Shown here: piece by piece, positions 32,021 to 42,300 of the stretch
Position numbering within the stretch: the first letter of the stretch is position 1
Layout of the letters: each line of letters begins with the position of its first letter
Origin: Cyprinodon diabolis
Taxonomy: Eukaryota; Chordata; Actinopteri; Cyprinodontiformes; Cyprinodontidae
Length of the DNA stretch: 64,000 bases
Assembly (NCBI GenBank): GCA_030533445.1
Contig: CM060081.1
Span: 4,041,815 to 4,105,814, forward strand
Direction: 5' to 3'
Position numbers and translations under genes: made by a program
Notes under the pieces: generated by a model
Told to the model about the DNA's origin: nothing
What the model saw: only the letters and a program-made list of their open reading frames with translations
Databases searched by the model: none

Positions 32021-32419
32021 TGCTTTTCATCTGTGAAAAACTCCTTTTGGAGCAAATTTTAGGCACCATGTGGATTCCAATATCATCAGTGTTATGTAGG
32101 CTTGAATTATTAAGACGTCCCCATTTTACAAAATTTGAGATCTGTACTTTCACCCACAAGTAAACAGTATTTGCTTAGGTAGTCTAAAGGTACGTAAATA
32201 GGGCAATGATTGAGTAATTTCTATGTTGTTTCTGTGTAAGTGCATGAAAGGAGCCACTAAAATCACAGCAATGCAAAGAACACATTTGGAGCGATGTGAA
32301 GGCTACGCTGTAGACACTCGGGCAGAGCGAAGTGGTACTGCGAGTAGGCTTGGTGGATGCACATATACAGTAGAGCATAGCTAACTTTCTCACTAGTTCA
32401 AAAATCTGAACACCTCTGT

Positions 32420-33466
32420 CAATCCAGAATAGAACTGAAAAATCCTCCTTCTCACATATAAAGCCTTAAATGGCCAAGCTCCATCTGATATCAGAGATAT
32501 GATTGTTCCTTATGTCCCCAACAGAAACTTCGCTCTCAATCTGCAGGTTTACTAGTGGTTCCTAGAATTTCTAAAAGTAGAATGGGAGGCAGATCTTTTA
32601 GTTATCAGGCTCCTCTCCTGTGGAACCAACTACCAGTTTTAGTCCGTGAGGCAGACACCCTGTCTACTTTTAAGGCTAGGCTTAAAACTTTCCTTTTTGA
32701 TAAAGCTTATAGTTAGGGTGGCTCAGGTTATCCTGAGCTATCTCTATAGTTCTGCTGCTATAGGCTTAGACTGCTGGAGGACATAGGGACCCCTTTTCAT
32801 CATTCTGCTTCATTCTATCTCTATTCTCCCACTCTGCAGAATCTGTTAGTTCAATCTCTAACGTTCTGCTCTCTCTGCTTTTTCTCATAGTAGCTTCATC
32901 TGGTCTGTTCCTGTTTGGCTGTGACTCCATCCTGGAGAGAAATATCAGCTGTGCTGCTGCCATCAACACCTTTGTTTATAGATGTTGGAGATCGGCCTGA
33001 TTTTCAGTGTAGACCTGTTTCTCTGACTGTGACTAACTGGATGTGCTCTGTACATCCTCTGACATGGGAGCTGGCACGGAGCTCGTCTGTCTAACTGTGT
33101 GTTTCCTGGACAGGGCCGCCTGTGGAGCTGGTTGACAGTTGCATTTTGTATCTCTGCTTCTTTTTGTATCTCTGCTTCTGTCTCCTTGAACCCCAGTCGG
33201 CCTCGGCAGATGGCCGCTCACACTGAGCCTGGTTCTGCTGGAGGTTTCTTCCTGTTAAAAGGGAGTTTTTCCTCTCCACTGTCCCTACAAGCATGCTTAG
33301 GGTGAGGGATTGCTGCCGAGTCAATGAGTCAATGCAATCAACTGGTTTTCCTTAGATAGAAAACTTTGTATCAATTTGACTGTATGATCTGGTTGAACTG
33401 TAAAGTGCCTTGAGATGACATGTGTTGTGAATTGGCGCTATAGAAATAAACTGAATTGAATTGAAT
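32420..33466 (+). mobile_element. L2-A LINE 3' fragment, copy 6 (about 1 kb)
   Basis: The copy starts within the ATCCAGAATAGAA codons of the SRIEFK segment and keeps the whole 3' untranslated region with the tail AACTGAATTGAATTGAAT. The protein part is damaged by at least two single-base changes (an extra A near the start and a lost base in the NRALRSQ segment). No frame therefore covers it, although YKALNGQAPSDIRDM and NQLPV blocks remain readable. It resembles copy 3 in extent. Confidence 0.87.
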
Positions 33467-33489
33467 CAAATAATTATTTTATTCCTAAT

Positions 33490-33598
33490 TGCTTTTATTC
33501 TGCTTTGAATTTTTTTATATTTTATTGTTCAGTTAATGTAAAGCACATTGAATTTTCCATGTACTGAACTGTGCTATACAAATAAACTTGCCTTCCCT
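33490..33598 (+). mobile_element. L2-B LINE 3' tail fragment
   Basis: The end reads TGTAAAGCACATTGAATTTTCC, then TGTGCTATACAAATAAACTTGCC, the same 3' terminus as the nearly complete L2-B element at the right of the window, minus its long TTGCC repeat. Only the last 100 bp or so are present. It lies directly behind the L2-A copy 6 tail, two LINE 3' ends in tandem. Confidence 0.7.
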
Positions 33599-33947
33599 GT
33601 ACTTAAACTTAAGAGCAAATAACTTTCAAGCATTTGTTGTAACATCATACTTTGCAGCTATATCTGCCAATTACTCTTGCACATATCACAAAAGATCACC
33701 TGACTTCACCTTAAATCAACAACAAGCCTGTTCAAAGTTGTTCATAACTAGGAGCTACAACATTACAAAGGTTGCAAATAGTTTTCACAAAGCTCAACTC
33801 AGGTCTGTTGAATATTTGTTGACTGCATCTATAAGCTGGATCGGGGCCAAGAAAACACCCAATTTATTGGAACTCAAAGTTTTTCGAAGAAAACGGTTAT
33901 ATATCCATCCTGGAAGAAGCCACAAGCATCAGGGGAAAGATAAATGA
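33599..33947 (+). other. Long open frame without ATG, unrecognised
   Basis: About 115 codons are open on the plus strand with no internal methionine. The frame includes ANNFQAFVVTSYFAAISANY, NQQQACSKLFITRSYN and VEYLLTASISWIGAKK, with several possible N-glycosylation sites. It starts inside the L2-B tail by chance. The composition is protein-like, but I recognise no family. It could be a decayed coding exon or retroelement piece. Confidence 0.2.
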
Positions 33948-34864
33948 TACATCCGGGGAATGATACATTCTAGAAAACGCACTGCTTTATAACCAAATAA
34001 AAAACATAGTTAAAAGTTTATATATGCCAGCAAGAAAGTAAAATTAAAACTTGCCTACCTTGGATTAGATGTTAGAATAACTGCAGCCATATGTTGTATA
34101 ATCATTCCACTTTGGACAAAGTGTGAAACTCTGTCTACAACCATTAAATCCAGGGGCGGATTTAGGAAATTTGGGGTCTTAGACAAAGACAGGCAGGGGG
34201 CCCTCTGAGATGAGAATGCAACACATAAAACAGACCCATTATACAGATAAAGATATTTTAAAAGAAAATAAATACATTATTATAGGTTGTGTCCCTCTCT
34301 TCTTGTCCCTTTTCTTCTTGTTTTCCTCTCTATGTTTTATACTCAGCTGACTTTTAATGCTGTCTCTAAAGGAATGAAAGATTTTTTCCAAGCACTAAGC
34401 TCACTTAGCTGATTGCTCCTTCCTGTATTTCCAAAAAGGCGACGGCAAAAGTAAATAACCCAGTCCTTCTTTTCACTGTAGACAAGCCATGATCTGCTTC
34501 TCTGTTCTCCATTTTTCATTTGGATGAAATAATAGCTGCATGAATCATGACAGCAGACAAGATAGAGGAGAGCAGGAGGCGGGGTTACAAATCTACTCGC
34601 TCTGGAGAGCAGAGTTCGCTGCTTTTAGATGTTGTTGTCAAAGTCTCCGGTAGGAGAAAAAAGTTGCTAGATTTGCCTCAAGGCGCTTTTTGAAATAAAA
34701 AATGCTAGAGGGGTCTGAAAAGAAACACAATTAATATTATAAGCATTCTGATGGCATTTTAGCCCAAGGATTTTTATCAAAAACATAACTAATGTGCACA
34801 AATAAGGAATAGCTGTATTAACCATACATGTAAACAGAGTTTTATGGGGCCCCCAGGAACTTGG

Positions 34865-35419
34865 TAGCCTGACGTGGTCCTACTCAATTCTAGTCAGAAT
34901 ATGAGTCTGATACTGCTCCATAGAGCTGTGATTATGGGGCGTGTTTTGAACGAACCAGGGAAAAAAATGCCTCTGCACTCAACTGGATAGACCTACAACC
35001 AATAAGAGCAACAGAGTGCGTGACGTATGTTAAGCGACGCATAGTTGTTGTCAACAAAAATCAAAGCGTGCAGTTGCACGCCTAGAATAAGAAAATGAGC
35101 CTTGATCGCGTTTCTCTGTTCCTCTTTTAAAATTAATTTGCTGTTGATATCTTCTAGAACAGACCTAATAGCAGAATCTACACACCTCAACTCTCCGGCG
35201 GCAGCCATTGTTGTTGTCACCCAAGCGCGCTTTGGTCACGTGGTTGATTACGTTACTGTTGATCATCTGTCCATCATCGTATAAAGCCCGCCCTGACAAT
35301 TTGATTGGATCGCCAGAGGGTGGGCGATCATACTCGCGCTACTATTGAGCAATGCCAGACCGAACTTCCCGACCTCAAACCTTGTGGGCGGGACTAAGTT
35401 CGGAATGGCACCCAGGCTA
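34865..35419. mobile_element. Nested transposon with 9-bp target duplication
   Basis: The insertion begins TAGCCTGACGTGG and ends, read inward, TAGCCTGGGTG. It is bounded by perfect 9-bp duplications of GGAACTTGG (34856-34864 and 35420-35428), which lie in the CAGGAACTTGGGG word of the host element. A 9-bp duplication is typical of Mutator-like elements. If one base is coincidental, 8 bp would fit hAT. It contains part of a RecQ-like frame, so it is a deletion derivative or has captured host sequence. Its insertion postdates the host element. Confidence 0.75.
34993..35220 (-). pseudogene. RecQ-helicase-like N-terminal fragment inside the nested transposon
   Basis: A 75-codon ATG frame on the minus strand starts MTTTMAAAGELRCVDSAIRS and continues VLEDINSKLILKEEQRNAIKA. 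LKEEQRNAI fits the position of the FRxxQxxAI motif that precedes the Walker A segment in RecQ-type helicases and in the RecQ-like proteins seen in fish genomes. After IKA the similarity stops, and GVQLHALIFVDNN follows with no GKS/T loop. The break is within the gene, so it cannot work as a helicase. Whether an autonomous relative carries a whole helicase or this is a captured host fragment is unknown. Confidence 0.4.
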
Positions 35420-35490
35420 GGAACTTGGGGCCCTAAGCAACTGTCTAGTATTGCCTATAGGTAAATCCTAGTATTGCCTAAACGGTAACA

Positions 35491-36870
35491 CAAAATTTCT
35501 AGGTCTTATTTAACAAGAATTTGAGATCTGGTATTCTTCATTCAAGTCACCATTTTGCAAGGGAGAACAGATATTGTGTTCCAAATATTCACAATATCTA
35601 TATTTCACAACTACTCGAGAAGCACAAAGTTTTGATGAAATAACCTCGAGTCTAAAGGAGTATATCCTCTTACCAAAGCATCTAAAACTTTCAAACAGCT
35701 TCTGAGGCGTCAGTCAGATAAGACCTGCTTTCAGAGTTTTCTGTGCTCTGCTAAAGCAAATACTTTTAAAATAAGTTAAAAATACTTAATAGGAGAAGGG
35801 ATGTGAAGGTAAATTGATTTATCTGACCACAGTTCCACCCTATCAATTATCAAAAGGATCATATAAAGATATCCTTTATATGATTGATTAATAAAAAGGA
35901 AAAATCTATGAATAAATGTAAATGGGGAAAAATAAGACTAAAATTGTAAGTAGTTATTAAATAAAGGGGAAAATTGAGGAATAAATAAATGAAACAAAAA
36001 TTGAATTAGTTATTCCCAATTAAAACAATTGATAATCCTCTTTACTGTGTGTTAAAACATACTAACGGTAGGCTAGATGAACTATTATTCAAGCTATAAA
36101 AAGACCACTGTCCTTCTAGTTTTCCAGAAAGTACATTTCAAAATATTTTAACATAGTTACTGTTTACATTTTTTCACAGGAATTAAAATGTGATTAGATA
36201 AATGTATCTTTGCCAACTGAAGTGAGATTAGCCAAACTCTGGAATGTGATGCCAGGGCTCTATTTGCAACACGTTTTAGCTATCATAATCTTTTCCACTG
36301 TGGTAATTTTCCTGATGAAGGATCGAATTGCTGATTAAGTATAAGAACATTATTATTAATGTTCTTATATTTATCTATTTAATTCTGTAAAACTAGTAAA
36401 AACCCAGATGTGCGGGAGTTAAATTTAAGGGTTTAAGTAAAAATGACCTAAATCTTAATGGTCAGAAGCTGACCATGGTGTTTCATAACACCTTGGGAAA
36501 TGACATCTCCGCTAACTCTGTTAGAAACAGTAACATTCAGAATGGGCAAGTATTGACATCAGTAGTATTAGTTTTACTCTGAGCTATTATCATCATTAGT
36601 TAAATTTTTTCCTGTAAAGAGAAAAGGTCAAAAACATTTATATATTTTCGCCTCATCTGTGGATCTTCATTGTTTCAATGGATCCATTGGACTTGTTCCC
36701 GCCATACCATGAGGAGCCTGCTTCCCGAAAAGCCGGAAAATCATTAAAAAATAGATTCTTTGATGTATATAAAGCATAATGAATAAACTGAACTGCTAAC
36801 TGTGACAAACCTCATTAGAAGTAAAAAGCAATCTAAGTCTACAAGGTTAAAACCATAACATAAAAAAAAT
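35491..36870. other. No recognised feature, AT-rich
   Basis: Strongly AT-rich DNA. It includes a short perfect hairpin at 36340-36369 (13-bp arms TATAAGAACATTA, loop TTAT) and a smaller one around 35858. No genes or transposon ends recognised. Confidence 0.4.
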
Positions 36871-37122
36871 TCACTCAGGTGGCAAGTTCAGCTCTTCAGA
36901 ATCAGGGTCAACAAGCAAACGTTTGACAAAGCAGAGGTTTAATAGCGGCGTTCCCATTGCTCCTTTCAGACCTCTGAAAAATGGAGCACAAATACACTGG
37001 CAGGTAACTAGAACAGCTACAATGGTAACCATGGCCATTCTGGCCAGGGCTAGTCCCCAATCCATCCAGGTCATAGTCATTCCAAAAAAGTTAAAAAACA
37101 ATCCTCTGGACTTATTTTCCAA
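36871..37122 (-). pseudogene. Possible retroviral-type envelope TM tail remnant
   Basis: An 83-codon minus-strand frame (no ATG at its start) has a hydrophobic segment at about residues 29-46 preceded by a W-rich stretch (MTWMDWG). Three closely spaced cysteines follow (C41, C43, C45) and then PFFRGL. This layout, a membrane anchor, a cysteine cluster and a short basic tail, is like the C-terminal end of endogenous retroviral TM envelope proteins. Upstream in this frame the sequence is not open, so the copy is a fragment without surface unit or fusion peptide. An unrelated membrane protein remnant is an alternative. Confidence 0.35.
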
Positions 37123-37299
37123 GTTTGAAGCTTTTTCAATTCAAAATGTCAGAAACAGCGTTGAGTTTGAAGCTTTATAGAGTGGACCCAACACTCAGAT
37201 GCTACAAAAATGCTAAGAACTTTCTGTTAGGTTTATTCAATGATGATTATAAAATTAATGTGTGCTTATAAAACATTTGTGCGAGGGGATGCTTCACTA

Positions 37300-37510
37300 C
37301 TGTGTCATGATCCAGTCAGGAGACCATCCTGCCATGTCATTCTGATGGAGCATCCAGTCTTCATGAACTGATCAATTGTTCTGTCAGAACAATACTCTGT
37401 TTGTAACCATGTGTCATGTTCTGTTAATAAACGCTCTGTGGAGGAGGTCCAGTGGGAGACAGTATGTTTGAGTCTGGGGTTCAACTGTCTCTCCTTCCTG
37501 CAGGAATTGT
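37300..37510 (+). other. Possible LTR-like segment
   Basis: The segment begins near TGTCATGATCCAGTC, carries TTAATAAACGCTCTGTGG (a polyadenylation-signal-like AATAAA followed by a GT-rich stretch) and reaches a CTCCTTCCTGCAGGAA word. This resembles an R-U5 region of an LTR. No matching second LTR, primer-binding site or polypurine tract was found, and its orientation is opposite to the env-like frame. Confidence 0.25.
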
Positions 37511-37657
37511 ATCCATAATTGTGTATTTCAGTTCTTCTTTTGCAAAAACCTACATTTTATGAACCTGACACTTTCATTAATATACAACATAAGGAAAATA
37601 TAGATTATTAGTTGTATGATTGAATAACCAAAAGGCAAAAAGTTGGTGCCAGACATT

Positions 37658-37965
37658 ATCAGGAAGTGACCCAAATCCAATTTTTTTTTTTGTCCATATG
37701 CGACCTGGATCTGGCCTTTTCATGGGAGTCTGAACAACACAGATCCAATTTTTTCCATTGTGACCCTGCCCACTTGGCTATGTGGTCCTAAATCTGATAT
37801 GCATCTCAAATGCGACCTGTGTCTGAACAGCCAGGTCACATCAATCCGACCTGGACGCCAATAATACTCGACAAAGGGGACAATTCTGTCTTGCTAGGCA
37901 GAAATGGGAAGAAAAACAACAACCATGGCGGACGATAATGCGGAGAGATTATTCTGACCCGTTTT
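37658..37965 (+). mobile_element. Non-autonomous DNA element, copy 2 (family shared with 2.5 kb)
   Basis: It matches the left and middle part of copy 1, from GAAGTGACCCAAAT through GCGGACGATAATGCGGAGAG, and then stops. The truncation point falls within copy 1's extent, so this is a partial copy. Confidence 0.62.
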
Positions 37966-39475
37966 CTTACCTACTTTCTATAGATCTTTCCTGGCTTCTT
38001 CCAGGGAGCAACCTGGTTACCATTGCTGAGAGCAGTGACTCCAGTGAAACCATACGTTAACCTTGACTTTCAATTTCACACCGTGGAAGAACCTTCCACC
38101 ACCAGATGAACCTAGGCATTGACCACTTTATTTTGATGACTTTGAGAAGACCTGACTCTGGAGTGGGAGCACTAAGAGGACCTGACTGTGGAGGGATGTG
38201 ACTGACCATAACCTTCCGTCCTGAAGGTTTATTTTTTTAATAGTAACAGCTAGCTCCATGATGAGGTACAGAACAAGCTCAGATTCTGAAAACGGCAGCA
38301 GGTTAATGGAAATCCTTGGCCCAAACTGCAGTGGGAAATCCCAGAGTGAGTGCGGCATCACGAGGTAAGGAAACCTTAGGATCAGGGTCTAGCTCACCTT
38401 GGTATAGTCCATCTCCTTTGTCTATTTAACCGTTACGTTTTCAGCAATATTTCATCTCAATCTCTGATAGTGAATCAGGGGTGTCAAGCTGTGTCCTTGA
38501 GAAATACTGACTGCAATCCACAATGAAATATAAGATCACATGCTCTTCCGAGCCCCATTGTTGTGGTCCATATTTAGTCTATTCTTTTTTCCCTGTATTT
38601 GCAGTTCAGTTTCTTTTTCAATCAGGCATAAAAACAAACATCATCTAGTGGCGGGCACGAAAAGCAAATCTCATTTGCTTTTGTCATTTTGGTTTTTCTA
38701 ACAAGATCAACTTTCTATTTTATTTGTTGATCAAAAAATGCACACCTGTCCTTGTTTCTGTTTTTTATCCTTCCCTTACCTCTCTATCATCTTAATTGTT
38801 GTTCTTTGGACTTTTGATGATGTAAACAATGGAAAACCAAAGTCAATTCCCAAACTGTTTGTGCGCACATCTGGCCATTAGTTGATACTAATCCTGGTAA
38901 AAAATCTGCTGGCATTATGCAGTAACTGCAGCCCATGGACTGCTTACGGTCAGTTGTATTTAAGCATGTCTTTTTTTTAAGATATGCGTATATTCTTTAT
39001 TAACAACTTCCTCTTTCTTGTAAAATTCCCTGTATGCTTTCATTTACATCTCAGTTTGCTGGGATTATTTTACAGTAACTGCTTTAAATAAAAAAATTCA
39101 TCAAACCTTTGCTGTTAAGCTGCCATAAATACTTGTGGTTTAGATTCAGAAAGTTGTTTGAGATGCTCCTCAGAGATTCTGGTCCATTTTTAGATCATTT
39201 GAGATTCCAGTGGTACTCTTTACTTATAAACAAATTTATTTCCATCACACCATTATATCCAGCCTACATCACTGGTGTTAGAATGGAGAGAACTTGGAGA
39301 GAGAACTTCCTTCTCTCTCTGACCAATTTCTTACCCAATCATACAGTAGCAGCCATTCAAAAAGGCCCTTTCCAGTCAAACACCAGCTGAATGGCAGCCC
39401 ACTACCCTCCAACTCCCAGCGAACTCCCCTCAAACTTCCAGCCACCCTCTTGCATATTTTTTACTCTGACTCCAC
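37966..39475. other. No recognised feature
   Basis: Mixed AT-rich sequence. Overlapping frames of 93 and 112 codons near its right end have no known domains. Confidence 0.38.
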
Positions 39476-40512
39476 CAGTGTTAATTTCGTCAACCAGCAC
39501 AATGAATATTTAGTCAACGCCCTTTTTCCCGTGACGATGACGCACAAAAATTGTCCCAGAAAATACAAATTATTTTCGTTTATAAGACTAAGACCAGACG
39601 AAATTTACGAGCCATTGACGAATGGATATTAAGAAATGTAATTGTTTTTAATTAATTTGTAATTTGTTTCTTGAGCTTCATAGAAGATTACGCGTTGTTG
39701 CCTTGTTGTTCCTACTTGGCGCCTGTCCCACAGTGGCTCGTGTGTTGCGCCGCTCTGTCAGTTGTAGCACAGGGCTTATATTCCTAGCTCAACTTCGCAG
39801 TTATGGCTTTGGGCTCGGATACCGGTGTACGGTTTGTTGGAGGAGCTGGGCAAAAACAACGCCTGGAGCAATTTCGTTTATCACGCAAAGGACAACACCG
39901 GAGGAAATAGTCTGTGGCTTCAACATGGCAGAGAAGAACACAGCAAATCTCAGGGAAATCTGAAAGATGTTCTGCTGATACTCTGGATATTAATTGTTTA
40001 AATTTCTTCCTCCCAACTAGATTCCTGACACAGTGACACCACAGCCAAATCAGAGGTTGGGGTAGGAATGGAAGTCTGTTGCAGAGATGTTGGGAGCCCC
40101 CCCACCGTACAAACCTGACTCCAAAGAGCAGAAGAGAACTCAGTGGCAAAGTGGATTGGGCCTTCTGGTCTGCCTGCAAGGACCATTGAGGATGAAGACT
40201 TTGTGGAAATGATGAAACAAGCCGACAAAAGGTTCAATGTCTGCAGTGTGATATATGTTAAAAAGAGAATCCGTGTTTGGAGAAGTTCTATTCTGCACAG
40301 TGTGATATAAATAATATAGACAAAAAGAGAAGCAGTGTTTTAAGAATTTCTGTTCTGTACAGTGTGATTTATATGTTAAAAAAAGCAGTGTGTGGAGAAG
40401 TTCTATTATTTACAGTGTTGACTAAAATGACAAAAATCCGACTAAGACTAAAATTGATTTTTCATCATTTAGACTAAGACTAAATTAAAAAAAGCTGATG
40501 AAATTAACACTG
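39476..40512 (+). mobile_element. hAT element with 8-bp target duplication, transposase remnant inside
   Basis: The ends are CAGTGTTAATTTCGTCA and, on the right, TGATGAAATTAACACTG. The flanking octamers GACTCCAC and GACTCTAC match at 7 of 8. The 1037-bp element contains pieces of the transposase and CGACTAAGACTAAA-type subterminal repeats on both sides (ATAAGACTAAGACC on the left, ACTAAGACTAAATT on the right). It is a deletion derivative, non-autonomous. Confidence 0.78.
39802..40245 (+). pseudogene. hAT transposase remnant (BED-like part and linker)
   Basis: Across shifting plus-strand frames there is VCGFNMAEKNTANLR, which fits the second half of a BED finger (C followed by the KNTxNL helix). 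Further on comes VAKWIGPSGLPARTIEDEDF followed by VEMMKQADKRFNV, which fits the helical region that precedes the catalytic core in ZBED-like hAT transposases. Stops separate these pieces, and the catalytic core and dimerisation domain are missing. It is inactive. Confidence 0.6.
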
Positions 40513-41344
40513 GACTCTACCCTTTCACTGAATTACAGGGTCTGACCAGGAAAAGATGCTTCTCTGTAGATCTTAACGTCCACAAATCAGGACAGATAGA
40601 ATATTTTATTACAAATAATGATGTTTGAAAAAGAATGGAAGGGGGACCAACCAAGAATCCATCAAGGAAAGTGAGGCAATTTTGAATGGATACTACTGTA
40701 GTTAGGTCGGTCCAGCACCCAACAATTTCTTCCTCTGCCTCAGCAACCTCCTTTTATTCATCTACGGAGTGCACTCTGTTTAAAAGCATCCACCAAAAGC
40801 CTTCAGAGGGAAATTAATGCTGCTGGAAGAGAGATCAGAGCTTCCAGAAAGCACTAGACAACATTACCAGTTTACTTTTCATCAATACTCATCGGAACAA
40901 GATGCTAGTTCAATACTGCATCGAGGAGAAGAGTGCTACACTTTGAAGTTTACCTGTCGCTGTCTGTTTTCCATTTCTATTTATCCCATCCACTCTGTTG
41001 TTTTCTCTCCTCTATTTATCAGCATTGTTCACTCTTTGTCCAAGGTTTGTGGCTTCTCATTCTGGATCTTTGCATCTGAGTGTTGCAGCCTTATAGAGAT
41101 TACAGCACACTGCAGATAAACACAATGCAGCCCTGTCCGAATCCACTACAGATGTTTTGATGCAGAGGACTTTTGTTTAGTTTATCTGAGATCTGTTTTG
41201 TTAAAAATGTGTCTTCATGCAATGAAAAAGTAAAACTGGCAAAGGTTTTTATTGCCTTTTTTTTTCTTTGATATGACAGAAATTGTAAGAACTGTTCACT
41301 CTGGTCAGCTGCACACATCCATCCGTCGACCTCCGTCCAATCTT
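40513..41344. other. No recognised feature
   Basis: A 100-codon plus-strand frame near 40.8-41.1 kb has no recognised domain. Otherwise AT-rich. Confidence 0.38.
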
Positions 41345-41470
41345 ATGTAATCATGGACAAGACAAAGATACTTGAGCCTCTCCCTGATGACCGGGCTCCT
41401 TACCCTCTCTCTAAGGTAGGATCCAGCCACCCTGCAGGGAAGCTCATTTCCGTCACTCGAACCCTATGGC
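41345..41470 (-). repeat. LINE-derived dispersed repeat, short piece
   Basis: It contains AAGATACTTGAGCCTCTCC and CAGCCACCCTGCAGGGAAGC then TCATTTC, words I recognise from the same widespread teleost repeat as at 20.1-20.4 kb. The identification rests on memory of that repeat; the two pieces here do not overlap in content. Confidence 0.4.
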
Positions 41471-41548
41471 AGGCCTTTCTGACATTAATTAGATTTACTG
41501 AGTATGTAATCCAGATGTCTCAAATGCATTTCTTCCTAGTCAAAATGA

Positions 41549-42300
41549 GTGGCTCAGGTTATCCTGAGCTATTTCTATAGTTATGCTGCTATAGGCTTAG
41601 ACTTCTGGAGGACATAGGGACCCCTTTTTCATCATTCTGCTTCATTCTATCTCTATTCTCCCACTCTGCAAAATCTGTTAGTTTAATCTCTAATGTTCTG
41701 CTCTCTCTGCTTTTTCTCATAGTAGCTTCATCTGGTCTGTTCCTGTTTGGCTGTGACTCCATCCTGGAGAGAAATATCAGCTCTGCTGCTGCCATTAACA
41801 CTTTTGTTTATAGATGTTGGATATCAGCCTGTTTTTCAGTGTAGTCCTGTTTCTCTGACTGTGACTGGCTAGATTTGCGCTCCTCATCATCTGATATGGC
41901 AGCTGGCTCGGAGCTCGCCTGCCTGGCTGTGTGTTTCCTAGATGGGGCCGCCTGTGGAGCTGGTGCAAAGTTGCCTTTTGTATCTCTGTTTCTTACTGTA
42001 TGTTTGCTTCTGTCTCCTTGAACACCAGTCGGTCTCTGCAGATGGCCGCTCACCCTGAGCCTGGTTCTGTTGGAGGTTTCTTCCGCTTAAAATGGAGTTT
42101 TTCCTCTCCACTGTCGCTACAAGCATGCTTGGTGTGAGGGATTTCCTTCGAGTCAATGAGTCGATGCAATCAACTGGTTTTCCTTAGATGGAAAACTTTG
42201 AATCAATCTGATTGGATGATCTGGTTGAACTGTCTCTGTAAAGTGCCTTGAGATGACATGTGTTGTGAATTGGCGCTATATGAATAACCTGAATTGACTT
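41549..42300 (+). mobile_element. L2-A LINE 3' fragment, copy 7
   Basis: The copy starts at TGGCTCAGGTTATCCTGA, just after the end of the open frame, and holds the whole 3' untranslated region. The tail is slightly eroded (AACCTGAATTGACTTGA). Confidence 0.87.

Larger units (their letters stand above)
34151..35490 (+). mobile_element. hAT-like element family H1, copy 2, interrupted
   Basis: In the orientation opposite to copy 1, the element starts CAGGGGCGGATTTAGG and ends near TTTAGGCAATAC. It carries the same internal blocks as copy 1 (GCATGAATCATGACAGCAG, CGGGGTTACAAATCTACTCG) and some extra sequence next to its left end. It is split by a separate 555-bp transposon, so the host element is about 785 bp. 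The right terminus is eroded, and I could not confirm an outer target duplication. Confidence 0.7.

Noticed and set aside
31924..32163. 79-codon plus-strand frame
   Set aside because: It overlaps the right end of a MITE-like region and has an equally open frame on the other strand.
35858..35884. Hairpin with 11-bp arms (ATCATATAAAG)
   Set aside because: Almost only A and T with low complexity; expected by chance in this AT-rich stretch.
39109..39632. Two overlapping plus-strand frames of 93 and 112 codons
   Set aside because: Different frames over the same DNA, the second running into the hAT end at 39476; no domain recognised.
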